Positions 1 to 7,920 of a DNA stretch of 19,892 bases are shown here, one piece after another (the first letter of the stretch is position 1; every line of letters starts with the position of its first letter). Source of the DNA: Bacilli bacterium (GTDB lineage Bacteria; Bacillota_I; Bacilli_A; RF39; UBA660); the NCBI GenBank assembly GCA_017519965.1, contig JAFWRK010000068.1, forward strand, positions 1 through 19,892. Direction: 5' to 3'. Under the pieces are notes generated by a model. It ran no database searches and had not been told where the DNA came from. It saw only the letters and a program-made list of their open reading frames with translations. The translations under genes and the position numbers were made by a program.

Positions 1-1267
1 CTTTAGAAAATTCATTTATCTCAATGTTATAGTTATTTAAGAAATATAAATACATATCTTTACAAATATATAATTCTTCATAAATACTTTCTTTTATATT
101 TCTTGTTCCAATAGGAAGTAGATTTACTACTTCATTAGATATAGTTATATTTAAAGTTTGATTTTTATAATTATTTACTAATTCTTTTATACTATAATTA
201 TTCTTTATATCTTTGTCATAGTAATTAATATTTCTTATATATGTATCTAGATTTTCATAAAATTTATCTAAATAGTCATTATTATTTTCCTTAATATAAG
301 TATTATAGTAACTTAGCGTTTTATTTAAGAATTTTAATCTATCTCTATAAGGAATTAATGGAACATCTATTTCATTATAAATACTGTAACTAATATTAGA
401 TGTATTATTTCTTAATTGATATCCGTTAGAAACTGCTAAATCATAATAATATTTATCTATATTATCATCATTGTAGTTTATTCCTTTTCTTAGTATTTCT
501 ATAGAATATGGATATAATTCTATTACTTGTTCCATTATTTCTTTTTCTATTTTTATATTTTTAGCTCTTTCTAATAAGTCATCATCTAATTTTAAATTGC
601 TTATATTACTTTTTAAATTATTATCATTATAATCTTTAAAATAGTCATTCATATACTCTACTGATACATATAAAAGTCTTCCAATTAGTTCATTTTTTAA
701 TCTTACTAATCGTATCTTTTCATCAAGATTATTCCATAATTTATATGTATTTAATGACTTAATTAGTTCTATTACTTTTTCATTTCCACTAGTTATTTTT
801 TCATAATATGTTTCATTGATAGAGTTTAATAATTTAAATAAATTATTACTTATTCCTTCAATATATTTGTTTATTTCTCTATTTCTTAATAATTTACTAT
901 ATTCAGGATATAGAATAGTACTATCTATACTATTTAAATATTTATCATATTCTATTATTGTATTTAAGTCATTCTTAAAGAAATAGATATTATTATTACT
1001 ATCTAAATAATTTAATTCTCTTAAATAAATAATATAATCTTTTAGAGATTGCTTATTAACATCATTATCATCAATATTTAATATATCTACTTTACCTGGA
1101 AGTAATTCATATTGTTTTATGAAATTATTTACATAATCTACTATTTCTTCTTCATTAGATATTTGTCTATTAAATAAAAAACTATTTAATTCTTTATCAT
1201 CTAATAGATGTAGTTTTTTTAGATAATTGTAGTTTGTTAATATATTTTTAATTGATACATCTTCCAT
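1..1267 (-). CDS. Partial Asn/Lys/Tyr-rich hypothetical protein (3' end outside window)
   Basis: An open minus-strand frame runs from an ATG at 1267 to the left edge with no stop, giving 422 codons of an incomplete gene. The start is fixed by a GGAGGTG ribosome-binding site at 1274-1280. The protein begins MEDVSIKNILTNYNYLKKL and is dominated by Asn, Lys, Asp, Tyr and Leu. I see no signal peptide, no membrane segment and no motif I recognise. The alternating Lys/Asn-rich helical stretches suggest a mostly alpha-helical cytoplasmic protein. It starts 49 bases after the stop of the large secreted glucosaminidase-type gene, with a hairpin between them, so it may be cotranscribed by readthrough. 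Function is unknown. Confidence is high that it is coding and nil for a role. Confidence 0.8.
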   Translation of the reverse strand, partial: MEDVSIKNILTNYNYLKKLHLLDDKELNSFLFNRQISNEEEIVDYVNNFIKQYELLPGKVDILNIDDNDVNKQSLKDYIIYLRELNYLDSNNNIYFFKNDLNTIIEYDKYLNSIDSTILYPEYSKLLRNREINKYIEGISNNLFKLLNSINETYYEKITSGNEKVIELIKSLNTYKLWNNLDEKIRLVRLKNELIGRLLYVSVEYMNDYFKDYNDNNLKSNISNLKLDDDLLERAKNIKIEKEIMEQVIELYPYSIEILRKGINYNDDNIDKYYYDLAVSNGYQLRNNTSNISYSIYNEIDVPLIPYRDRLKFLNKTLSYYNTYIKENNNDYLDKFYENLDTYIRNINYYDKDIKNNYSIKELVNNYKNQTLNITISNEVVNLLPIGTRNIKESIYEELYICKDMYLYFLNNYNIEINEFSK

Positions 1268-1290
1268 AATAAGCACCTCCTTATACTAGG

Positions 1291-1318
1291 AAAGAGAATA
1301 TTTAATTATATTCTCTTT
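1291..1318 (-). terminator. Hairpin between secreted hydrolase gene and downstream ORF
   Basis: An 11-bp perfect inverted repeat (1291-1301 with 1308-1318) has a 6-nt loop. On the minus transcript its 5' arm overlaps the TAA stop of the glucosaminidase gene. The 3' arm ends in UUU followed by CC, so there is no extended U-tract. It may be a weak terminator or an RNA-processing or stabilising hairpin rather than a strong stop. A TATAAT lies inside it on the minus strand (1305-1310) with only a poor -35, so an internal promoter for the downstream ORF is possible but unproven. Confidence 0.5.
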
Positions 1319-4300
1319 ATCTAGTAACAGTCATTTCTATTCTATTTCCTCTTGTTTTATTTACTGTGAATGAATATTTCTTGTTATTGATTGTTTTTGA
1401 TACATTATCTAGACTTCTTCCTAGCTTTTCAGTAAATTCATTAATATCGTTTATATTAGATTTAGTAGCTATATATATTACATATGTTCCTTCTTCTATA
1501 TCTGATATATCAATATTATTATCATACCATGCACGAGTTTTATCTAGTTTATCATTTTCTGGTAAGGCTACATTGTAATTACCATTAGTTATAGATCCTA
1601 AATCCTTAGAATAAGTTTTATAAGTAGAAGTATTTTCAAATATTAGTTTTCTTTCTACTTTAGCATTAGGATTTAAATCCATTCCATATGAATAAGTATT
1701 ACCTCTTAAATGTAATTTATTATCATTTGTAAATTCGAACTTAGTATACTTATCATACTGATTATAAACATATGAACTTGTTTTTTCTACTAGGACTTGT
1801 TCTCTTACTTTTATTTCTACAAATGATTTAGATGTAGAATAATTATTACTTATTAAAGCATTATTTTTAGCTTTTACATAAGTTGATTGTTGATTAAATG
1901 ATTTGTTTGCTACTAAAGATTTTGAATATTTATTATTTGTTCTAGCTACTACATACATCTTGTAATTACCTATTTCAAGTGTATCTATATCTATTGTAGC
2001 ATTAAACCATGAGTATGTATAATCATAACCATCTGGAGAATAAACTTTCTTAGGTACAATACCTGTTATTCTTTCTCCTTTAATAATAGTTTCTTTACCA
2101 TTATTAATATTTTCAAATATTATTTGATATGTAATATTTGTATTTAAATCATTATTAATACCTATAATTGTTTGATATCCTTGTAGTTTTAATTTATTGT
2201 TCTCTGTTTTTAAATAATTAAAGTAGAAATTACCATCTACTAGTTGTGCGCTAGCAGCTTGTTCTTCTTCTGTTATTACTTTTACTTCTATTGTTTTAGT
2301 AGTTTTATTATTAGCAGAGTCTACTACTTCATAAGTTACTTTATAAGTACCTTTAGAATTAGTATTAACAGTATTTTCTATTACTTTTAACTTATTTGTA
2401 ATATTTCCATCTTCTTTATCTGTTGCAGTAACTCCATCTAGTTCTTTAAATTCTGTTCCTACTACAATTACTTTATTAGAAGCATTAATTACTGGATTTT
2501 GATTCTTTAATACTGTTACTTTAATTGTCTTAGTTGTTTTTTGATTATAGCTATCAGTTACTTCATAAGTTATTTCATATACTCCAGCTACTTTTGTATT
2601 AACATTATTCTTTGTTGTTTTAATCTTATTAGTAATATTTCCATCTTCTTTATCTGTTGCTGTTACATTTTGTTTTAATTCTGTATTAATTAACATTTCT
2701 ATATCAGATGCATTTATTACTGGTTTTTCATTTACTTTAACTTGGATTGTTATTGTTTTAGTAGTTGTTAAGTTTGAAGAATCTGTAACTTCATAAGTTA
2801 CTTGATATTTTCCTGGAACATGGATATTTAAGTTATTACTTCTTACTTTTATCTTATTTGTAATATTACCATCTTCTACATCAGTTGCTGTTACATCTTT
2901 TAAAACATCTATATTTGTTCCTTGTACTATTTCTTTATTAGATGCATTTATTATTGGGAAGTTACTATTATTAATTGTTCCAACTAATTTTATAGATACT
3001 CCTGGAGCTGATGCTAAAGTCCAACCAAATTCATTCTTATTACCATTTATATCTACTGGTACTTTATACCATTTTTGTCCATTTACTATTCTTTCTTCAA
3101 GTATTGGTACATATGAATTAGTATATAATCCACTGATTAGAGTATCTGCTGTATCTTGTGTAGTAGAGTTTATCCATGTGTATTGATTTCCACTTACTGT
3201 TACACTTGTTACACCATAAGCTTTATTAGTTATTTGAATACTATCTGCACTTACCCAATGTTTTTGGCAGAATCTGTAATGTGATGTTACTAAGTAAGAT
3301 ACTGGTATACCATTTTCATAAGCTATACTATAGATAATAACATTTCTATTTTTTACTAATGTTTCACCATTTTTACTTTGTAGTGATGGATCATAGTAAA
3401 AGTTAGTATTTTTAGTTGAAACACCTACTTTAGGTTTAAATGTAGTATCTTGTATCATTAAATCATAAGTGTAATCACTATCTTGATATTCAGTTACTGA
3501 GTTAGGTGATATAAAACCATTTTTACCGGAGTTAATTAATGTTACTCCACTCTTTTGTACATATACTGTTTTATTCCAGTTATAGTTTCCATTTATCTCA
3601 TTGTTATTGTTATCAATATTTAAATCACTTACTACTTGATACCAACCGTTCTTTTCACCTACTATTACCATTGTATCTTCTGCTTCTGGATATTCATAAA
3701 TAAATTTAGAATTAGTTGATGCATCGGCATATGCTTTTAGTGGTCCTTTAGCTACTGCTAACTGATAATAATTGTAATCTTGTAATCCTTTAGCTTTATC
3801 TAATGAATAGTAATTAGCTGCCATTTTTTCTGACCAGAATGTATCTGATGCATATTTAACATTCATTCCTATCCATTTATCTCCAAATTGTGGACCAAAG
3901 TATCTCCAATCTTTTGGATAGGCATATCCTCTAGTTATCCATCTATCTGCATATCCTAAAATACTGCTTGCGAATGATGGATACCAATCAGCTTCTTCTT
4001 GTGGATTAGAATCTACTGCATTAAGTCCAAATCCATTATTTTTATTAATTGCTAGATTACTTCTTCCATTACCTGTTTCATTTCTACTTAAGCTTAATGA
4101 AAGAGCAGCGTTTACACCATATTTTTCTTGAGCATAATAGAAGAATGTTCCTGATCCATATAATCTAGATGATGATCCGTCATCATCGTTTCCATATACA
4201 TCCATTTTTATTCCCAAGCTATTTCTAATATACTCATCAATATTAATTGAAGAATAAGTTGTTCTTGTATGATTTGATAAATACATGTAGTAATTGTAAT

Positions 4301-5042
4301 ACTTATTATTTTTATTTACTGAGTTATTATGATTACCATTCTTATAGTCTTTAATTAATTTTCTTATATCGTTGTAAAAATAATGTCCATCATAACTGTA
4401 GTATTTACCTGTTGCTAACATAGTTGGTTTAGGACCTATAGTACTTCCTGCATTTCCACTATATGTATTTTGTATTTTAGCTACATAGTTATGTCTAATT
4501 GATTCATTTGTTACTGTATATGAACTAGATGATTTTACCCATTGAATAGGAACTATTTCATAAGTCTTTTCTGAAATCCATCCAGTAAAGTTTCCTATTT
4601 TTACTTTAGCAACCCATACTCCTTTAGAGTTTAATGTAGAATCTATATGTACTCCATCTACTCCTCCATATAATGAACCTGTATCCATATATGTATATGA
4701 TGCTCCAGATAAATCACTATTAGTATAGAAATAAGTTAATGTTTCTGGATTAACGCTTAAATCTAATAAAGCTAAATTAGCATCTACTATTTTTACTTTT
4801 CCACTTACTCTTGCCATAATTGCTAATTCTTCAGAACCATCATTTTTCATATAGTTCTTTGCATCATTATAATTTGAATAACATTTCTTTGTAGTGATAG
4901 ATCCATCTGATTTGAAAGCTGCTACTTCAAAGTTATTACATAAGTTTCTATTTTCATAATCGCTTACAGAATAGGCGTAAACAGTCTTAGGCATTACAAA
5001 AAGAGTAGAAACTAATATAAATAGAAATATATATTTTTTCAT
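1317..5042 (-). CDS. Secreted multidomain glucosaminidase-type cell-wall protein with Ig-like repeats
   Basis: This is a predicted exported peptidoglycan hydrolase of 1241 residues. The signal peptide covers about residues 1-23 (KK, hydrophobic core, VYA cleavage site). Residues ~30-170 look SH3-like. Residues ~290-415 resemble the GH73/LytB-type N-acetylglucosaminidase fold, with SRNETGNGRSN giving a candidate catalytic Glu322 and an NGFGLNA motif downstream. More SH3-like segments follow (~430-690). Then come three Ig-like repeats (about 697-769, 773-845, 849-923), each with a TD.EDGNITNK motif and a TYEVTDS-type strand. The C-terminus carries two related copies of an unrecognised domain (~938-1047 and ~1099-1212). 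No LPXTG or other anchor is visible. The start is the ATG at 5042, preceded by AGGTGA. A GTG three codons upstream lies inside that ribosome-binding site and is unlikely to be used. The gene diverges from the LCP gene. The enzyme class is inferred from motifs; substrate cleavage is not proven. Confidence 0.75.
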   Translation of the reverse strand: MKKYIFLFILVSTLFVMPKTVYAYSVSDYENRNLCNNFEVAAFKSDGSITTKKCYSNYNDAKNYMKNDGSEELAIMARVSGKVKIVDANLALLDLSVNPETLTYFYTNSDLSGASYTYMDTGSLYGGVDGVHIDSTLNSKGVWVAKVKIGNFTGWISEKTYEIVPIQWVKSSSSYTVTNESIRHNYVAKIQNTYSGNAGSTIGPKPTMLATGKYYSYDGHYFYNDIRKLIKDYKNGNHNNSVNKNNKYYNYYMYLSNHTRTTYSSINIDEYIRNSLGIKMDVYGNDDDGSSSRLYGSGTFFYYAQEKYGVNAALSLSLSRNETGNGRSNLAINKNNGFGLNAVDSNPQEEADWYPSFASSILGYADRWITRGYAYPKDWRYFGPQFGDKWIGMNVKYASDTFWSEKMAANYYSLDKAKGLQDYNYYQLAVAKGPLKAYADASTNSKFIYEYPEAEDTMVIVGEKNGWYQVVSDLNIDNNNNEINGNYNWNKTVYVQKSGVTLINSGKNGFISPNSVTEYQDSDYTYDLMIQDTTFKPKVGVSTKNTNFYYDPSLQSKNGETLVKNRNVIIYSIAYENGIPVSYLVTSHYRFCQKHWVSADSIQITNKAYGVTSVTVSGNQYTWINSTTQDTADTLISGLYTNSYVPILEERIVNGQKWYKVPVDINGNKNEFGWTLASAPGVSIKLVGTINNSNFPIINASNKEIVQGTNIDVLKDVTATDVEDGNITNKIKVRSNNLNIHVPGKYQVTYEVTDSSNLTTTKTITIQVKVNEKPVINASDIEMLINTELKQNVTATDKEDGNITNKIKTTKNNVNTKVAGVYEITYEVTDSYNQKTTKTIKVTVLKNQNPVINASNKVIVVGTEFKELDGVTATDKEDGNITNKLKVIENTVNTNSKGTYKVTYEVVDSANNKTTKTIEVKVITEEEQAASAQLVDGNFYFNYLKTENNKLKLQGYQTIIGINNDLNTNITYQIIFENINNGKETIIKGERITGIVPKKVYSPDGYDYTYSWFNATIDIDTLEIGNYKMYVVARTNNKYSKSLVANKSFNQQSTYVKAKNNALISNNYSTSKSFVEIKVREQVLVEKTSSYVYNQYDKYTKFEFTNDNKLHLRGNTYSYGMDLNPNAKVERKLIFENTSTYKTYSKDLGSITNGNYNVALPENDKLDKTRAWYDNNIDISDIEEGTYVIYIATKSNINDINEFTEKLGRSLDNVSKTINNKKYSFTVNKTRGNRIEMTVTR
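2274..2954 (-). repeat. Three tandem Ig-like domain repeats in DNA
   Basis: Three units of about 228-234 bp encode the Ig-like domains of the secreted hydrolase. A 42-nt core encoding the NITNK/DG region recurs nearly unchanged at 2391-2432, 2625-2666 and 2853-2894. The DNA-level similarity suggests recent duplication or gene conversion. The first repeat of the protein (2853-2894) is the most diverged at this core. Confidence 0.85.
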
Positions 5043-5122
5043 AACAATCACCTATTCTCTCAATTTTATTTTATCATTTTTAACTATTCTTTTTAATATA
5101 TAAACATATATATATTATTTTC

Positions 5123-5140
5123 TTTGACAATATTTGACAA
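5123..5140. promoter_or_regulatory. Direct repeat TTTGACAA with 10-bp period, candidate operator
   Basis: TTTGACAA occurs at 5123-5130 and again at 5133-5140, exactly one helical turn apart, midway between two divergent envelope genes. Direct repeats with 10-11 bp period are the usual binding layout of OmpR-family response regulators such as WalR and PhoP. The half-site (TGTCAA on the minus strand) is close to, but not identical with, the WalR consensus TGTWAH, whose period is 11. The regulator is therefore unknown. The boxes could also be duplicated -35 elements. Confidence 0.4.
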
Positions 5141-5177
5141 CATAATAGTTTTAGACTGAATATAGATTTTTGGTTCC

Positions 5178-5206
5178 TTGATAAAAAATAATATATTAGT
5201 TATAAT
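5178..5206 (+). promoter_or_regulatory. Promoter of the LCP gene
   Basis: TTGATA at 5178-5183, a 17-bp spacer and a perfect TATAAT at 5201-5206 fit a housekeeping sigma-A-type promoter. It lies 35 bases before the ATG at 5242, giving a short leader containing the GGAGG ribosome-binding site at 5231-5235. Confidence 0.75.
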
Positions 5207-5241
5207 TTTATTTAGAAGATTAATAAAAATGGAGGTTGTTT

Positions 5242-7251
5242 ATGACAGAAGAAAAAAAGCCTAAAGGATGGCTTATTTATACTATATTTTTTATTATTTC
5301 TATTATTACAAGTGTATTCGCAATATATGAAATACTATTACTTAGTTCTATTGAAAACCTAATAAGATATTTAGTAATAGCTATTTTGATTATTATAGAT
5401 TTGATTTTATTATTTAGAATTAAAAGATTTTTTAAACCGAAAAAAGTTAAGAGACATATATTACTAATGTTATTTATGCTACTCTATTCAATTATTTGTT
5501 TAGTTATTGGTTTACTAATAAGTTTTGTTTATAAAGAAGTTAGTAGTATTAATAAAGTATATGTTACTTATACTTCTAATTTAATTACTATGGCATCAAG
5601 TAATATATCTGATGTTTCTGATGTTAGTGATTTAAAAATTGGAATCTTATCTGATAAAAAATCTGTTGAAGGTTATAAGATTCCAATGGATATTATAAAA
5701 GAGAATAAGTTAGAAGATGAGAATGAATTAGTTGACTATGGAGATTATACTTCAATGATTGTTGACTTGTATTCTAACGATATTGATGCTTGTTTTGTAT
5801 CAGATAGTTATGTAAATATATTTTCATCAATTTCTGGATATGAAAATATTGAAAATGAAACTAAAATTGTTATTAGTAAGAGTGAAAAACTAAAGAAAGC
5901 TGATACTTCTTCTACTGAGACTGCTTCTGTTGGAAAAGAAATAACTGAACCTTTTACAATTCTTTTAATGGGAATTGATTCTACTGATGAAGTTTTAGAA
6001 AAGAATGCTGTTGCTAATGGTGATACGTTAATTCTTATTACTTTTAATCCTAAGACTTTAAATGCTACTATGTTATCTATTCCTAGAGATTCATATGTAC
6101 CTATAGCTTGTTGGGCTAATAAAGATGAAAATAAGATTACTCATGCTGCTGCTTATGGAAATGATTGTATGATTAAAACAATTGAAAATTATTTTGATAC
6201 TTCAATTGATTATTATGCAAAGATTAACTTTAAGGGATTAGTTAAATTAGTTGATTCCTTAGGTGGAGTTGAAGTTGATGTAGAACAAGAATTATGTACT
6301 GATGATTCTAATAGAACTGGTGTTGTATGTATACATCCTGGACTTCAAACATTAAATGGTGAGCAAGCTTTAGTTTATGCAAGAAATAGAAAGCAACTTG
6401 CTAATGGTGACTTTGGAAGAAATTATCACCAACAAGTTATTGTTATGGCTTTAATGAATAAAGTTAAAGAGATTAAAGATGCTACTCAATTTATGGATTT
6501 ATTAAATACTGTATCTAATAGTGTTGATACTAACTTCACTACTAAACAGATATTATCTTTCTATAATGTAGCTAAAGATATCATTAAGAAAAGTATGAGT
6601 TCTGAAGAAGCAGATATTGTTAATATTGAAAGATTATATCTTGCTGGTAATAGTCAAATGATATATGATAATCGAGCTAGAATGGTTCTTTATGAATATG
6701 TACCTAATCAAAATAGTAGAAAAGATATTATTGAAGCTATGAAAGTTAATCTTGGATTATTAGATCATACTGATATTAAAGAATTTACTTTCTCAATTAA
6801 TAAAACTTATGAAAAAGAAGTAATTGGATATGGTCCTTATAAGTCTACTGGTACATTCTCACTTATTCCTGATTTTACTGGTGATAGTAAGGAAGCTGCT
6901 AGTGCTACTTGTTCTAGAATAGGTCTAAAATGTACTTTTGTTGGTACTTCTGGATATGTAGTTAGTCAAAGTCATCCAGCTAGTTCTAGAGTTGATAAAG
7001 CAAAGAATTTTACATTGACTTTATCACAAAATAAAAAAGACACTGATGATGAAAAAACTGATAAGAAGGATAAAGACAAAAAAGAATCTAAAGATACTAA
7101 AGAATTAGATGATGATGAAAAAGAAGATACTATTGATAATAAAGAAAACGGTAATAGTAATAATACTAATTCTAATAGCAATACAGAAAATACTGATAAT
7201 AAAAATTCAGAAGTTGATAATGATTCTTCTAATGAGGAACCTGATGAATAA
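5242..7251 (+). CDS. LCP (LytR-CpsA-Psr) family protein with PASTA-like module
   Basis: LCP proteins act on the outer face of the membrane and transfer undecaprenyl-linked wall polymers (teichoic acids, capsule) to peptidoglycan. This 669-residue protein has three N-terminal membrane spans (~10-34, 39-59, 71-96), which place the rest outside. A segment at ~131-211 resembles half a solute-binding domain. The LCP domain spans ~236-420 and shows FTILLMGID, GDT (Asp261), SIPRDSYV (Arg282), YARNR (Arg381, Arg383) and GDFGRNYHQQ (Asp390, Arg393). These match the phosphate-binding residues of the family. A single PASTA-like domain (~540-597) with Cys557 and Cys564 follows. The last ~72 residues are an acidic Asp/Glu/Lys/Asn/Ser tail. 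The start is the ATG with GGAGG six bases upstream; a TTG two codons earlier overlaps that spacer. It is the only plus-strand gene here and lies next to a wall hydrolase and an LtaS-like gene. Confidence 0.92.
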   Translation: MTEEKKPKGWLIYTIFFIISIITSVFAIYEILLLSSIENLIRYLVIAILIIIDLILLFRIKRFFKPKKVKRHILLMLFMLLYSIICLVIGLLISFVYKEVSSINKVYVTYTSNLITMASSNISDVSDVSDLKIGILSDKKSVEGYKIPMDIIKENKLEDENELVDYGDYTSMIVDLYSNDIDACFVSDSYVNIFSSISGYENIENETKIVISKSEKLKKADTSSTETASVGKEITEPFTILLMGIDSTDEVLEKNAVANGDTLILITFNPKTLNATMLSIPRDSYVPIACWANKDENKITHAAAYGNDCMIKTIENYFDTSIDYYAKINFKGLVKLVDSLGGVEVDVEQELCTDDSNRTGVVCIHPGLQTLNGEQALVYARNRKQLANGDFGRNYHQQVIVMALMNKVKEIKDATQFMDLLNTVSNSVDTNFTTKQILSFYNVAKDIIKKSMSSEEADIVNIERLYLAGNSQMIYDNRARMVLYEYVPNQNSRKDIIEAMKVNLGLLDHTDIKEFTFSINKTYEKEVIGYGPYKSTGTFSLIPDFTGDSKEAASATCSRIGLKCTFVGTSGYVVSQSHPASSRVDKAKNFTLTLSQNKKDTDDEKTDKKDKDKKESKDTKELDDDEKEDTIDNKENGNSNNTNSNSNTENTDNKNSEVDNDSSNEEPDE

Positions 7252-7280
7252 AAAAAATACCAATTTAATTGGTATTTTTT
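7252..7280. terminator. Bidirectional intrinsic terminator between convergent genes
   Basis: A 12-bp stem (7252-7263 with 7269-7280) encloses the loop TTTAA. The core is ATACCAA/TTGGTAT, flanked by six A and six T. It works in both directions: it starts directly after the TAA of the LCP gene and its right edge overlaps the stop codon (7279-7281) of the convergent minus-strand gene. Confidence 0.92.
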
Positions 7281-7905
7281 ATTTTGTTAATTCTACTATT
7301 TGTAATTTCTTTCCATCTCTTACTATTACTAGTTTACTAGATGATTGATAGTCACTAAAGTCTTCTTCTGTATATGTCCACTCTACTTCTATTTCGTAAG
7401 CATCATCTACATTTTTATCTCCTACTGCAAACTCAGTAGTTTTTATTTCTCCAACTTTTACTTCATCTACCATTGGTAATTTTTGATTTCTATTACCATA
7501 AATATTACTTTCTACATATTTATAGTAAGTTGATTCAGCATTTTCTAAGAAATTACTTAATGCATCTGGGTGAATAAAATCTACTCCTCCAATGTCATTC
7601 TTTGCAATCTTATTATCTAATGAGAAGAAATCATAAATAAACATCTCACTTATTATTTGTGCATATTTTTCATAATCTACTTTGTCTTTTTCTAATACTT
7701 TTTTTAATTCATCAAACATACTCTTATATTTTTCATCTTTATTATCTTTTAGAGTATATCCATAATCTTCTATAGAATTAATAACTCTTGCTCCTTCTGT
7801 TTCTTTTTTTCCAAAGATGTTTTTAAATATCATAAATCCTATAATTACAATTACTATTATTGAGATTAACAGTATTATTAGTTTAGCTTTTTTCTTTAAT
7901 TTCAT
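7279..7905 (-). CDS. Single-span membrane-anchored hypothetical protein
   Basis: This 208-residue protein has a short basic N-terminus (MKLKKKAK), one membrane span at about residues 9-28 and a long extracytoplasmic part. Residues ~50-125 look helical. The C-terminal ~75 residues read as beta strands, with EIEVEWTYTEEDFSDY and LVIVRDGKKLQIVEL. That mixed helix-then-sheet pattern would fit an NTF2-like fold, but this is only an impression. It starts 15 bases after the stop of the LtaS-like gene, with AAAGGGA as ribosome-binding site, so the two form one transcription unit ending at 7252-7280. Coupling with the transferase suggests an accessory envelope role. I do not recognise the family. Confidence 0.8.
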   Translation of the reverse strand: MKLKKKAKLIILLISIIVIVIIGFMIFKNIFGKKETEGARVINSIEDYGYTLKDNKDEKYKSMFDELKKVLEKDKVDYEKYAQIISEMFIYDFFSLDNKIAKNDIGGVDFIHPDALSNFLENAESTYYKYVESNIYGNRNQKLPMVDEVKVGEIKTTEFAVGDKNVDDAYEIEVEWTYTEEDFSDYQSSSKLVIVRDGKKLQIVELTK

Positions 7906-7920
7906 AGATTATTTCCCTTT

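Larger units (their letters stand above)
5043..5241. promoter_or_regulatory. Divergent intergenic region between hydrolase and LCP genes
   Basis: These 199 bases hold no gene and must carry both divergent promoters. The plus-strand promoter is clear (see 5178-5206). For the minus-strand hydrolase gene the best -35-like boxes are TTGTCA copies read from 5124-5140, but no good -10 at 17 bp stands out. TAATAT- and TAAAAT-like boxes are possible. A 10-bp-period direct repeat lies in the middle (see 5123-5140). Confidence 0.6.

Noticed and set aside
7109..7348. Plus-strand ORF of 79 codons across the LCP gene end
   Set aside because: It lies out of frame over the low-complexity tail of the LCP gene and runs through the terminator. 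Its Lys/Ile composition is a shadow of the Asp/Asn-rich codons.
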